Positions 27,559 to 37,342 of a stretch of DNA of 64,000 bases are shown in pieces. This DNA comes from Delftia tsuruhatensis (lineage in GTDB: Bacteria; Pseudomonadota; Gammaproteobacteria; Burkholderiales; Burkholderiaceae_C), in NCBI RefSeq assembly GCF_903815225.1, contig NZ_LR813084.1:5976001-6040000 (forward strand), given 5' to 3'. Under the pieces are notes generated by a model that was given only the letters and a program-made list of their open reading frames with translations, was not told the DNA's origin and did no database searches. Each line of letters starts with the position of its first letter. Position 1 is the stretch's first letter. Made by a program: the position numbers and the translations under genes.

Positions 27559-28382
27559 TCAGGCGCCGTGGCACTTCTTGAACTTCTTGCCGCTGCCGCA
27601 GGGCAGGGGTCGTTGCGGCCCGGCTGCTCGCCCTTGACGATGGTTTCCTGGCGCGGGCCCATGCTCTTCCAGATCTGGCGCAGGTCGTACAGCGCCCAGA
27701 TGGCCTCGCCGAACTGCTCCACGCGTTCCTGGCTGGTGCTGGCGGGGCCGTCTTCGTCGTACATGCAGACTTCGGGCGTGCCGGTGTCGTCCTCGGTCAG
27801 GGCCACGACGGCGTTGAGCGCTTCGTTGAGCCAGCCGGCGGCTTCCTTGTCGCGCGGTGCGGCCCATTCCTCGGCCCAGTTCTCGACCACGAACATGAAG
27901 CCCAGCGCCCAGACCTGGCCGAACGAGGGAATCTCGCCTTCTTCAGGGCGTTCTTCCTCGGGCAGCGACAGGATGGCGCCGCGCATGTCCATGACCTCGG
28001 GCTGGAAGGTACGGTCGTCCTCCAGCGTCTTGACGTCGGCGTCCAGTTGGGCACGTGCTTCTGCGATGCGCAGGCCCGCCAGCTCCAGGAAGCGCGCCTG
28101 CTGCGCCTCGTCCTTGAAGACTTCCAGCAGGGGCAGGGGCTGGCCTTCGACGGCCTCCAGCGTGCCGCCGTCGCCCAGCAGCATGGGCAGCCACTCGGCG
28201 GCCGGCACCTCGCGGCGCGTGCACACCAGGGCGGTCAGGAAACCATCGCAGAACTCCCACTGCGGAATCTCCTCGCCGCGCGTGCGCAGGTCATCGAGCA
28301 GATCATCGAGCTCCTCCAGCGCTTCGGGCGCCAGGGCGGGCTCGTCGGGCAGGGCTGCGGCGTCGTGGGAATCGTTGGACAT
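27559..28382 (-). CDS. UPF0149/YecA-like protein with a C-terminal SEC-C zinc motif (one frame break)
   Basis: The acidic N-terminal part (residues about 15-190) matches the YecA/YgfB (UPF0149) fold, with ALEELDDLLDDLRTRGEEIP and CDGFLTALVC. The C-terminus is a SEC-C zinc motif, PCPCGSGKKFKKCHG, like that of SecA, which can bind zinc and contact ribosomes or SecB. The last shift, at GGG 27601-27603, loses one C between GRNDPCP and CGSGKK. Start codon ATG 28382. Relatives are poorly characterised; an accessory role in protein export or proteolysis is possible. Confidence 0.82.
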
Positions 28383-28594
28383 GGCGGGAATCTCTCGGGA
28401 AAACTGGGGAAGGAACCGGCCACGGCCAGCCCCTGGATGAATGGCCCGCAGTGTATCCGCGCCACCAAGCCCGTGGCGCCCGCTCGGAACATGTCCCCGA
28501 AAGCCCACCTTTCCCAATCGCCCACCGCCTTTAAAACTGGCGCGCCCCAAGACCAGGGGCACCGAGGAAGGGCCGCCCCGCACCGAGGGTGCCG

Positions 28595-28644
28595 TCTCCC
28601 CCCCGCGAAGCGAGAGGGGGGAAGCCGCGCAGCGGCTCAGGGGG
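28595..28644. repeat. Intergenic repeat with two hairpins, downstream of acyl-CoA dehydrogenase
   Basis: This element has a C-run and G-run stem around CGCGAAGCG, then the perfect hairpin AGCCGC-GCA-GCGGCT, and ends with GGGGG against the stop codon of the dehydrogenase gene. Very similar sequences recur between genes in Comamonadaceae genomes (family-level knowledge from memory). It may act as a transcription terminator or RNA stabiliser. The rest of 28383-28594 contains no gene that I can support. Confidence 0.6.
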
Positions 28645-28645
28645 C

Positions 28646-29786
28646 TTACAAAGTCCTTGCGATGATCTCCTTCATGATCTCGTCGCTCCCCGTAGATGCG
28701 CCCGATGCGCGCATCGGTCCAGGCCCGGCCGACCTGGTATTCGGTCATGTAGCCATAGCCGCCGTGCAGCTGCAGGAACTCGTCGAGCAGGCGGTTTTGC
28801 AGCGCCGTGGCATTGAGCTTGACCATGGCGGCGCGGTCGGGCGTGAGCGCGCGGCGCAGGTGCAGGGCGATGCAGTCGTCCACGAAGATGCGCAGCATGG
28901 TGGCCTGCGCCTTGGCCTCGGCGAGCTTGAAGCGCGTGTTCTGGAAGTCGAACACGGGCTGGCCGAAGGCACGGCGCTCGCGCGTGTAGGCAATGGTCTT
29001 GTGCAGGAAGGCCTCCAGCGAGGCGGCCGCGCGCACGGCCACCACCAGGCGTTCCTGGGCCAGCTCGTGCATCAGGTACCTGAAGCCCGCGTTCTCCTCG
29101 CCCAGCAGGTGGTCGGCGGGCACGCGCACGTTGTCGAAGAACAGCTCCGAGGTGTCCTGCGCCATGAGGCCGATCTTCTCGAGCTTGCGGCCCTTGGAGA
29201 AGCCGGGCATGCCGTCCTCGACCACGATCAGGGACACGCCCTTGGCGCCCATCTCGGGCGCGGTCTTGGCCACGACGATGACCAGCTCGGAATTGATGCC
29301 ATTGGTGATGAAGGTCTTCTGGCCGTTGAGCACGTAGTGGTCGCCCTCGCGCCGCGCCGTGGTGCGCACGGACTTCAGGTCGCTGCCCGCGCCGGGCTCG
29401 GTCATGGCGATGGCGCCGATCATCTCGCCTGCGGCCATGCGCGGCAGCCAGCGGTCCTTTTGCGCCTTGTTGCCGTAGGCATGGATGTAGGGTGCGACGA
29501 TGTCCGAGTGCAGCGGAAAGCCCAGGCCGCTGGCCCCGGTGCGCGCGATCTCCTCCAGCAGCACGGCCGCATGGCCGAAGTCGCCGCCGCCGCCATAGGG
29601 TTCGGGCAGCATGGGGTTGAGCAGGCCTTCGCGCCCCGCCTTGCGCCAGACCTCCTTCGGGACGATGCCCTGGCGCTCCCATTCGGCATGGTGGGGAACG
29701 ATCTCGCGTTCGAAGAAGCGGCGGACCTGCTCGCGGAACTGTTCATGGTCTTCGCGGTAGACGGTGCGCTCGGTCAGGTCTTGCAT
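28646..29786 (-). CDS. Acyl-CoA dehydrogenase (frame break near the C-terminus)
   Basis: This FAD-dependent acyl-CoA dehydrogenase introduces a trans-2 double bond in an acyl-CoA and passes electrons to ETF. The family segments are GEMIGAIAMTEPGAGSDLKS (FAD and substrate contact), TFITNGINSELVIVV, SKGRKLEKIGLMAQDTSELF, AYTRERRAFGQP and LQLHGGYGYMTEYQVGRAW. Near 28688 two bases seem lost, so YGGSDEIMKEIIART, the normal C-terminus, appears in another frame before the stop at 28646. The length after repair is about 380 residues. It follows the acyl-CoA synthetase gene by 48 bases in the same operon. Confidence 0.88.
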
Positions 29787-29834
29787 GGGTCGGTATCCGG
29801 TGGTTGTCGATGAGGAAAGACGGTGAAGGGCGGT

Positions 29835-31403
29835 TCAGGCGCTGCGCAGGTGGAAGCCGGCCTGGGGCTGCTCGCGCAGCCTGTCCTTGAGCACGCGGCG
29901 CAGCAGCTTGCCCGTGGGCAGGCGCGGCAGTTCGTCCACGAATTGCAGGCGCTGCGGACGCTTGAGGCGCGACAGCGTGTGGCCCGCCTCGGCGACGATG
30001 GCGCGCGCCATCTCGGCACTGGCCTCGTGGCCGTGGCGCAGCACGACCACGGCCATGGGCTGCTCGCCGAAGTCGGGCTCGGGCACGCCGACCACGGCCA
30101 CCTCCTGCACGGCCGGGTGCGTGGCCAGGGCGTTCTCTATCTCCTGCGGATAGAGGTTGACGCCTCCCGACAGGATCAGGTCGGCGCGCCGGTCGCTCAG
30201 GAAGAGGTAGCCCTCTTCGTCCACATGGCCCAGGTCGCCATAGGTGGCCCAGCCGCGCTCGTCGATGGCCTCGCGGGTCTTGGCGGGATCGTTGAGGTAG
30301 GCGAAGGGCGCCACATCCGAGAAGAACACGCGGCCGATCTGGCCCGCAGGCAGCTCCTGCCCATCGTCGCCCACGATGCGCAGCCGCCCATAGCTGGCGC
30401 GGCCCACGGAGCCGGGGCGCCGGCGCCATTCGGCGGAGTTGATCAGGGTGATGCCACAGCCTTCGAGCCTGCGTAGTACTCCAGCAGGATGTCGCCCCAC
30501 CAGTCCAGCATGGCCTGCTTGACGGCCACCGGGCAGGGGGCGCGGCCGCATGGATGGCACAGCGGTGGCTGGACAGGTCATGGCCGCGCCGCACCTCCTC
30601 GGGCAGTTGCAGCAGCCGGCCCAGCATGGTCGGCACCCACTGGCTGTGCGTGATGCGGTAGCGCTCGATCAGCGCCAGCGACTGCCGGGCGTCGAAGCGC
30701 GCGGTGATCACCACCGCGCCGCCGCCGTCCAGCGTGCGCAGGCAGTAGCGCAGTGGCGCCGCGTGGTACAGCGGCGCGGGCGACAGGTAGACCGTGTCCG
30801 CGCCGAAGCCCATGTTGCGCTGCCAGGACAGGAATTCGGGGTCGGGCTGTTCGCGGTAGACAGGCGCGGGCAAGGCCTTCCTGATGCCCCTTGGGCCGGC
30901 CCGTGGTGCCCGAGGAGTACAGCAGGTCGCGCCCCAGCGGGCGGCCCGACAGGTCGATGGGCGCGGGCGCGCCTGCGCGCGCCAGGCGGCCAGGGCATCG
31001 GCCAGCGACGGCAGGCCCGTGGACGCGCAGTCCACGTCCACCGAATGCGCGTTGGCGGCCAGCGCAGCCGGCAGCTGCGCCGCCGTGGCGGCGGAGGCAA
31101 AGACATGGCGCGCCCGCTGTCGCCCAGGATGTAGGCCACCTCGGGCGCCGTCAGGTGGGTGCTGATGACCACCGCGTACAGGCCCGCCAGGCGCGCGGCC
31201 AGTACCAGCTCCAGGATCTCCACGCGGTTTTCCATCAGCACGGCCACCGTGTCGCCGGCCGCCAGCCCCTGGCCGGCCATCCACTGGGCGATCTCGCGCG
31301 AGCGCCGCGCCAGTGCGCCGGCCGTGTGCTGCTCGCCACTGTCGCCCATGGTCAATGCGATGCGGTCGGGCCGGGCATCGGCCCAGCGATGGAAGTCATG
31401 CAC
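29835..31403 (-). CDS. Acyl-CoA synthetase, AMP-binding family (about five frame breaks)
   Basis: This ANL-superfamily enzyme activates a carboxylic acid to its CoA thioester. The pieces are FHRWADARPDRIALTMGDSG, VAVLMENRVEILELVLAARL, a P-loop-like YSSGTTGRPKG, then YHAAPLRYCLRTLDGGGAVV, EYYAGSEG, DLGHVDEEGYLFLSDRRADL (adenylate and hinge region) and the catalytic lysine region LPTGKLLRRVLKDRL. Frame changes occur near 31113, 30965, 30887, 30537 and 30467. The likely start is GTG 31403 with AGGAG seven bases upstream. No other start gives a normal N-terminus. It is divergent from the thiolase gene, and both probably serve one breakdown pathway. Confidence 0.82.
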
Positions 31404-31539
31404 GCCCGTCTCCTTTTTTTTTTGAGCCCTCTGTCTCGAATCCGTAGAACCAATATCAGTATTTTTTTTTCTCTGGTTTTTTTCATTGGGGAAAACGCTT
31501 TTGCCACACATAAATCACGAGACATATCATTCAATTAAC

Positions 31540-31554
31540 GAAACAACAGTCTCA
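31540..31554. promoter_or_regulatory. Candidate IclR operator upstream of thiolase
   Basis: The 15-mer GAAACAACAGTCTCA here matches 12 of 15 bases of GAAACGATTGTCTCA at 35395-35409, just upstream of the iclR gene. The region 31404-31563 separates the divergent synthetase and thiolase genes, is AT-rich, and also contains runs of T (ten at 31414-31423) and a partial inverted copy CGAGACATATCATTC at 31518-31532. Confidence 0.5.
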
Positions 31555-31563
31555 TAAAACCTC

Positions 31564-32745
31564 ATGGACACTCCCGTCATCGTCGACGCCATCCGCAGCC
31601 CCATGGCCCGGGCCAAGCCCGACGGCGCCCTGGCCCGGCTCCATCCGGTCGACCTGCTGAGCCAGGTGCTGGAGCAGTTGGTGCAGCGCAACCGCATCGA
31701 CCCCGGCACGGTGGACGATGTGATCACCGGCTGCGTGAGCCAGGCGGGCGAGCAGGCCGGCACGCCGGGCCGCCTGGCCTGGCTGGCCGCGGGCCTGCCG
31801 CCCCACGTGCCCTCCACCACCATCGACCGCAAATGCGGATCGAGCCAGCAGGCCGTGCACTTCGCCGTGCAGGCCATCATGTCGGGCACGCAGGACATCG
31901 TGATCGCCTGCGGCGTGGAGTCCATGAGCCGCGTGCCCATGGGCAGTTCGCGCATGGGCCAGAACACCCACGGGCGCGCGCTTCGATGCACGCTTTGCGC
32001 CGGGGCTGGTCGGCCAGGGCGTCTCGGCCGACCTGGTGGCCGCGCGCTGGGGCCTGGGCCGCGAGGAACTCGATGCCTATGCCGCGCGCTCCCACCGGCG
32101 CGCCCATGCGGCGCAGTCGGCCGGCAGCTTCGCGCGCGAGATCGTGGGCATCACCAACCCCGCCGGCCGCGTCACGGCCGACGAGACCATCCGCCCGGAC
32201 ACCAGCGTGGAGAAGCTGGCCACGCTCAAGGCCGTGTTCCAGAGCGAGGAGCTGTCGGCGCGCTTTCCACAGATCCGCTGGCACACCACGGCCGGCAATG
32301 CCTCGCAGATGACCGACGGCGCCAGCGCCATGCTGCTGATGAGCGAACGGCGCGCCCTGCAGCTGGGCCTGCGCCCGCGCGCGCGCTTCGTGGCGCTGGA
32401 CGTGGTGGGGACGATCCGCTGTACATGCTCACGGCACCGATTCCCGCCACGCGGCGCGTGCTGGCCAAAGGCCGGCATGCGGCTGGAGCAGGTCGACCAC
32501 TACGAGATCAACGAAGCCTTCGCCTCCGTGCCCCTGGCATGGCAAAGGAACTGGGCGCCGACCCCGAGCGGCTGAACCCGCGCGGCGGCGGCGCCATCGC
32601 CCTGGGCCATCCGCTGGGCGCCTCGGGCATCCGCCTGATGACCACCCTGCTGCACGCGCTGGAGGACAGCGGCGGGCGCTACGGCCTGCAATCCATGTGC
32701 GAGGCCGGCGGCATGGCCAACGCCACCCTCATCGAACGCCTGTGA
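31564..32745 (+). CDS. Acetyl-CoA acyltransferase / thiolase (about four frame breaks)
   Basis: This thiolase cleaves a 3-ketoacyl-CoA with CoA. The nucleophilic Cys is in TIDRKCGSSQQAVHF near residue 90, the His is in LGHPLGASGIR, and the second Cys is in SMCEAGGMANA. The frame changes near 31978, 32409 (GGCG lost to GGG), 32467 (an extra A) and 32537. Repaired, the protein is about 395 residues, the normal length. It starts an operon with an HSD10-like dehydrogenase and a Bug receptor, and is divergent from the acyl-CoA synthetase gene. It probably performs the last step of the same pathway. Confidence 0.87.
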   Translation: MDTPVIVDAIRSPMARAKPDGALARLHPVDLLSQVLEQLVQRNRIDPGTVDDVITGCVSQAGEQAGTPGRLAWLAAGLPPHVPSTTIDRKCGSSQQAVHFAVQAIMSGTQDIVIACGVESMSRVPMGSSRMGQNTHGRALRCTLCAGAGRPGRLGRPGGRALGPGPRGTRCLCRALPPARPCGAVGRQLRARDRGHHQPRRPRHGRRDHPPGHQRGEAGHAQGRVPERGAVGALSTDPLAHHGRQCLADDRRRQRHAADERTARPAAGPAPARALRGAGRGGDDPLYMLTAPIPATRRVLAKGRHAAGAGRPLRDQRSLRLRAPGMAKELGADPERLNPRGGGAIALGHPLGASGIRLMTTLLHALEDSGGRYGLQSMCEAGGMANATLIERL

Positions 32746-32767
32746 GCCAGGCCCCGGAGACCCATCC

Positions 32768-33546
32768 ATGCAACTGCAAGAAAACATGACGGCCCTGGTG
32801 ACGGGCGGCGTATCGGGCCTGGGCGAGGCATCGGCCCTGGCGCTGCTGGAGCGCGGCCTGAACGTGGTGGCAGTGGACCTGAACGAGGAGCGCGGCGCGG
32901 CCATGGTGGACGCGGCGCGCCAGCGCCACGCCGGCCGCCTGCGCTTCGTCAGGGCCGACGTGGCCGATGCCGACCAGATGGCCGAGGCCATCGCCGCCGC
33001 CGAGGACTTCGGCGAATTCCGCGCCCTGGTGCACTGCGCGGGCGTGGGCGGTCCGCTGCGCCTGGTGGAGAAGGACGGCAGCCCCGGCTCGCTGGACAAA
33101 TACACGCACATCGTGCGCGTCAACCTGATCGGCACGTTCAACACGCTGCGCCTGGCCGCCGCCAGCATGGCGCGCAACGACATCCTGGACGGCGAGCGCG
33201 GTGCCTGCGTGCTCACGGCCTCGGTGGCCGGCTACGAAGGGCAGATCGGCCAGATTCCCTATGCCTCGGCCAAGGCCGGCATCATCGGCATGACCCTGGT
33301 GGCGGCACGCGACCTGGCCACGAAGATGATCCGCGTGTGCACCATCGCGCCGGGCCTGTTCGACACCCCATCCTGGCCAGGCTGCCCGAGAACATCCGCC
33401 AGTCGCTGGCCGCGTCCGTGCCCCACCCCGCGCGCCTGGGGCAGGCGCCCGAGTACGCGATGACGGCGCTGCACATCCTGGAGAACCCCATGCTCAACGG
33501 CGAAACCATCCGCCTGGACGGTGCCATGCGGATGGCCCCGCGCTGA
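32768..33546 (+). CDS. HSD10-like short-chain dehydrogenase (one frame break)
   Basis: This SDR resembles type-2 3-hydroxyacyl-CoA dehydrogenase (HSD17B10-like). The motifs are TGGVSGLGEA for the cofactor, HCAGVG, the catalytic SVAGYEGQIGQIPYASAKAG stretch, and IAPGLFDTPILARLPENIRQ, the last joined across a lost C at 33366-33369. The ending VPHPARLGQAPEYAMTALHI is typical of this subgroup. It would oxidise a 3-hydroxyacyl-CoA, which fits the thiolase gene 22 bases upstream. Length about 258 residues after repair. Confidence 0.88.
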
Positions 33547-33587
33547 GCGGGGCCTGGGCAGGGCAAGAGCGCAAAAAAGGAGACAGC

Positions 33588-34561
33588 ATGCACACACGCC
33601 GCACCCTGCTGGCCACCGCATTGATATGCGCTGCCGGCCTCCCCTGGCCGTCCATGCCGCCGAGGCGTGGCCCACCCGGCCCATCACCCTGGTCGTGCCG
33701 GGCGCGGCCGGCGGCTCGACCGACATTCCCGCGCGGCTGCTGGCGCTCAAGCTGGGCGAGCGGCTGGGCCAGCCCGTCATCGTGGACAACAGGCCCGGCG
33801 CGGGCGGCTCCATCGGAGCCAGCCAGGTCGCGCGGGCGCAGCCCGACGGCTACACGGTGCTGGTGGGCAACACGGGCTCCAACGCCATCAACTACACGGC
33901 CTACAAGAAGCTGCCCTACAAGCCCGAGGACTTCGTGGCGCTGACGGACATGATCTCGTTCTCCAACGTGCTGGTCGTGCCGCAGGCATCGCCGGTGCGC
34001 ACGCTGGACGATCTGCTCCGGGCCGCGCGGCAGGCGCCGGGCAAGCTGTCGTTCTCCTCGGCCGGCGTGGGCCAGACCACGCACCTCATGGGCGAGCTGC
34101 TGCGCGAGCGCACGGGCGTGGACGTGGTGCATGTGCCCTATCGCGGCTCGGCGCCGGCCACGGCGGCCATCGTCGCGGGCGAGACGCAGTTCATGTTCGA
34201 CAACCTCACGGCCTCGCTGGCGCACATCAAGGCGGGCAAGCTGCACCCCATCGCCATCACGGGCGCCACGCGCGAGCCCGAACTGCCCGAGGTGCCCACG
34301 GCCACCGAGCTGGGGCTGCCGGACTTCGACAAGGTCGGCTGGATGGGTTTCTTCCTGCCCGCACAGACGCCGCCCGCCGTGGTGCACAAGCTCACCGACC
34401 ACCTTGTCGCCGTGCTCAGGGACCCCGAGGTGGCGCGCCGCTACCGCGAGCTGGGCGGGCGGCCCGGCGGCATGCCGCAGGCGCAGTTCACCCAGCTCGT
34501 GGACAACGACCGCAAGGGCTGGGGCGCGCTGATCACCGGCCGGCAATTGCAGCTGGACTGA
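33588..34561 (+). CDS. Tripartite tricarboxylate transporter receptor, Bug family (one frame break)
   Basis: This periplasmic receptor has a signal peptide (TLLATALICAAGLP, then LAVHAAEA) split by a lost C in the run at 33641-33644. The mature part shows WPTRPITLVVPGAAGGSTDI, VIVDNRPGAGGSIGASQVA, PDGYTVLVGNTGSNA, YKKLPYKPEDFVALTD and HVPYRGSAPATAAIVAGE. GGAGA precedes the ATG at 33588. It closes the thiolase operon and probably captures the acid that the synthetase activates. No TctAB genes are adjacent. Confidence 0.9.
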
Positions 34562-34588
34562 CAGACCGCAGGGCCGGCCCCGGTCCGC

Positions 34589-35371
34589 TCAGGACAGGCT
34601 GGACGCGCCCAGCATGCCCTCCACCAGCCGCACCAGCGTGATCAGGCGCGGCCCGGCCTCGCTTTCCAGCTCGCGGCTTTGCGGGCTGTAGATGGGCAGC
34701 GAGACCGAGAACACCCAGTACTCGCCGTCCCGGGCCGTGGACATGGGCACGGCAATGGACTGGATCTCGCGGTGCAGGTCGCCATGGCTACGGCAAAAGC
34801 CATGCTCGGCCAGGTCGCGGCGCGCATCGTCCAGGCGCTCGCGCAGCTGCTGGGCGCGCGCGGGGTCGCCGGCCTGCAGTTCGGCGATGAAGGCCTCGCG
34901 CTCGGCCTCGGGCAGGCTCAGCAGGTAGGCGCGGCCCGTGGCCGTGCGCGACAGCGAGATGTGCACGCCGATCTCGGGCAGGAAGACCTTGTTGGCCAGC
35001 CCGTTGGCCAGTTCCACCAGGCACAGCTGCCGGCCATGGCCCACGGCCAGCTGGATCTGGCCGCCCAGGTGGTTGGCCAGTTCCTGCATGTGCGGCCGCG
35101 CGAACTGGCGCATGTGCATGCGTGCCAGCACGGGCGAGGACAGGTTCAGCAGCCCCACGCCCGGCACGTACTTGGACAGGCGCTCCGAATAGCGCATCAG
35201 GTTCAGTTCGCACAGCGTGTCGATCAGGCGGAACAGCGTGGGCTTGGGCAGGCCCGTCATCTCCATCAGTTCGCGCGCGCTGAGTTCCTGGTGCTTGTTG
35301 GAAAAGCACTGGAGGACGGAGACGCCGCGCACCAGGGCGGCAACCAGCTTGCCACTGTCTTCTGCATTCAT
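34589..35371 (-). CDS. IclR-family transcriptional regulator
   Basis: The 260-residue product has the IclR winged helix (VSVLQCFSNKHQELSARELM, TGLPKPTLFRLIDTLCELNL) and a C-terminal GAF-like effector domain (LSRTATGRAYLLSLPEAERE, SIAVPMSTARDGEYWVFSVS). I chose the ATG at 35371, although the frame continues upstream to a TTG at 35410. The gene is convergent with the thiolase operon. A sequence before its start matches one in the synthetase-thiolase promoter region, so it probably controls both the operon and itself. Confidence 0.9.
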   Translation of the reverse strand: MNAEDSGKLVAALVRGVSVLQCFSNKHQELSARELMEMTGLPKPTLFRLIDTLCELNLMRYSERLSKYVPGVGLLNLSSPVLARMHMRQFARPHMQELANHLGGQIQLAVGHGRQLCLVELANGLANKVFLPEIGVHISLSRTATGRAYLLSLPEAEREAFIAELQAGDPARAQQLRERLDDARRDLAEHGFCRSHGDLHREIQSIAVPMSTARDGEYWVFSVSLPIYSPQSRELESEAGPRLITLVRLVEGMLGASSLS

Positions 35372-35394
35372 GGATCGATGGAGTACGAAAAGAT

Positions 35395-35409
35395 GAAACG
35401 ATTGTCTCA
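35395..35409. promoter_or_regulatory. Candidate IclR autoregulatory operator
   Basis: GAAACGATTGTCTCA lies 24 bases upstream of the iclR start and shares 12 of 15 bases with the site at 31540-31554. The core ATTGTCTCAAT is itself partly palindromic. Repeated use of the motif near the regulator and its presumed target genes suggests a binding site. Confidence 0.5.
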
Positions 35410-35554
35410 ATTCTCAAGGCACTCCATCGCCATTTTTCCGATTCCGCCGCAGTGCAAACCCGGATTCCGGCCTTGCCCCAGGTCATGGAGATGACACGGC
35501 ACAATCGGAGCATGCCCGGGCGCCCTGCGCCGGCACCACCAGACAAAGCCCGCC

Positions 35555-36378
35555 GTGTCCGAACCGCTCCCCGCCGCCCCATCCCTTGCGCCGCCAGACT
35601 ACGACGCCTTCCTGCGCGACCATGTGCTGAGCCAGCCCCTGAGCATCCAGCGCTATGACCGGGGCGACGAAACCCTGTGGGTCAAGCGCGCGGGCGCCAG
35701 CAATCCGGCCTGGCGCTACCGGGCCCTGGCCCTGCTGGCCGCCTGCCTGCGCCTGCCGGTGCTGCGGCCCGTGCCCAATCCCGGCGGACACGAGGCCATA
35801 CGCACCGAGGTGCGCCGCCTGCGCCAGCTGGCCCGGCGCGGCCTGCGCGTGCCCGCCGTGCTGGCCGAATGCGAGGATGGTTTCGCCATGCGCCACCTGG
35901 GAAGCCCCGGCGTGGAAGCGCCCTCGCTGGGCAATGCCATGGAGGCCGTGCTGCCCCGGGGTGATGGCAGCACGCTGGCGCTGTGGCTGCAGGGCCTGCA
36001 GACGCTACAACAGGTGCACGGCAGCGGCGACTGCCTGAGCCAGGCCTTTGCGCGCAACATGGTCTGCTGCGCCGATGGCGTGATCGGCTTCATCGACTTC
36101 GAGGACGACCCCGCCGCCCACCTGCCCCTGCCGCTGTGCCGCGTGCGCGATGCGCTGTGCTATGCCCATTCCACGGCCTGGATACTGGCCAAGGCCGGCG
36201 CCATGCCTGCGGCGCGCTCCGCCTGGCAGGACTTCGTGCAGGCCATGGAGCCCGAAACCCGCGCCCTGATGGAGCGCACCACCCGGCAACTGGCCTGGGT
36301 GCGCCACCTGCCGAGAGCCGCCGCCTGGGCCGCGACATGCAGCGCCTGCGCATGGCGTACACGCTGGTGACGCCGTAG
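35555..36378 (+). CDS. Protein-kinase-like fold protein, function unknown (one frame break)
   Basis: This protein of about 274 residues resembles the atypical protein kinase-like proteins of the lipopolysaccharide kinase/InaA group. A lysine in LWVKRAG, the regular AIRTEVRRLRQLARRGLRVP helix, and GVIGFIDFEDDPAAHLPL, where IDFED takes the position of the metal-binding DFG-like motif, support this. The start is a GTG at 35555 (PLPAAPSLAPPD follows). Near 36312 one C is missing, and the C-terminus ESRRLGRDMQRLRMAYTLV continues in a second frame to 36378. Its substrate is unknown. It stands alone between divergent or convergent neighbours. Confidence 0.65.
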
Positions 36379-36382
36379 CAGA

Positions 36383-37205
36383 TCAGGCGCAGAGGTAACC
36401 CAGCGAAGCGCTGACGCGGCCCGCTTGCGCGCGCACGGCCTGCGCCACCGCCCCCCGTGGATCGGGGTCGAAACCGCCGCTGGCGCCCAGCGCGCACAGC
36501 ACGCCTACCACATGGCCCGTGTAGTCATGCAGCGGCGCCGCGACGGCGCTGATGCCGGGCAGGTTGACGTCGCGTATGGCCGCGCAGCCCGCGGCACGGA
36601 TCTCGCGGCGCAGCACGCCCAGCGGATCTTCGGCATCCAGCAGCGCACGCCGCGCGGGGCGCCTCGGCCAGTTCCTGCGCCAGCAGCGCATCGACGCGTG
36701 CATCGTCATCCATGAAGGCGAAGAACGCGCGCCCCGTGGCCGACCACAGCAGCGACATCACCGAGCCCACGCGCACGTTGACGGTGACCGGCAGGCCGGG
36801 CTCCTCGAAACGCACGATGGTCGGCCCCAGATTGCCCATCACGGCCACGAAGCTGGTCACCTGCAAGGCCTCGCGCAAATGCACGAGGGCCGGCTCGGCC
36901 ACGCGGATGGGATCGCACTGGCGCATGGCGGCCAGGCCCACGCGGATGGCCTCGGAGGCCAGCGCGTACTGCGTCCCGCCCCGGTCCTGCTCCACCAGCC
37001 CCTCGGCCATCAGGCTGGCCAGGTAGCGGTGCACCTTGGCCGGGCTTTCCTCCACGGCCACGCCGATGGCCGTCAGGCTGGCGCGCCCGCCCAGCGTGGC
37101 CAGGGCCTTGAGCACGGCCAGGCAGGTCTCGGCGGCCTGCACGCGCTGGCGCCGCTCGCGCGTCGGGATGGGCTCGGAAGTCTCGGGAGCAGAGGCAGAG
37201 TTCAT
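36383..37205 (-). CDS. IclR-family transcriptional regulator (one frame break)
   Basis: The helix-turn-helix region contains CLAVLKALATLGGRASLTAI and SPAKVHRYLASLMAEGLVEQ. The effector domain starts with AEPALVHLREALQVTSFVAV and continues past a lost C in the run at 36657-36660 as ALLDAEDPLGVLRREIRAAG and NLPGISAVAAPLHDYTGHVV. The reconstructed length is about 274 residues. The gene is divergent from a Bug receptor and a self-sufficient P450, so it probably controls these. The intervening DNA has a perfect palindrome, listed separately. Confidence 0.87.
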
Positions 37206-37270
37206 GGCGTGTTGTAAGGGCTCGCGGGGCATTGTGCCGCAGCTTGCGGGTAATCCCTGGCGCCATTTTT

Positions 37271-37296
37271 TACGCAATGCGTAGAAAAATTACGCA
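37271..37296. promoter_or_regulatory. Candidate IclR operator with a perfect palindrome
   Basis: TACGCAATGCGTA at 37271-37283 is a perfect 13-bp palindrome around a single central base. A further TACGCA lies at 37291-37296, 20 bases (two helical turns) from the first. It sits between the divergent iclR and Bug-P450 genes, 46 bases before the Bug start codon. Confidence 0.6.
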
Positions 37297-37342
37297 AAAC
37301 AAGATTCCTCGGATTCCATCCCGCCTCACGGAGACACGCCCC

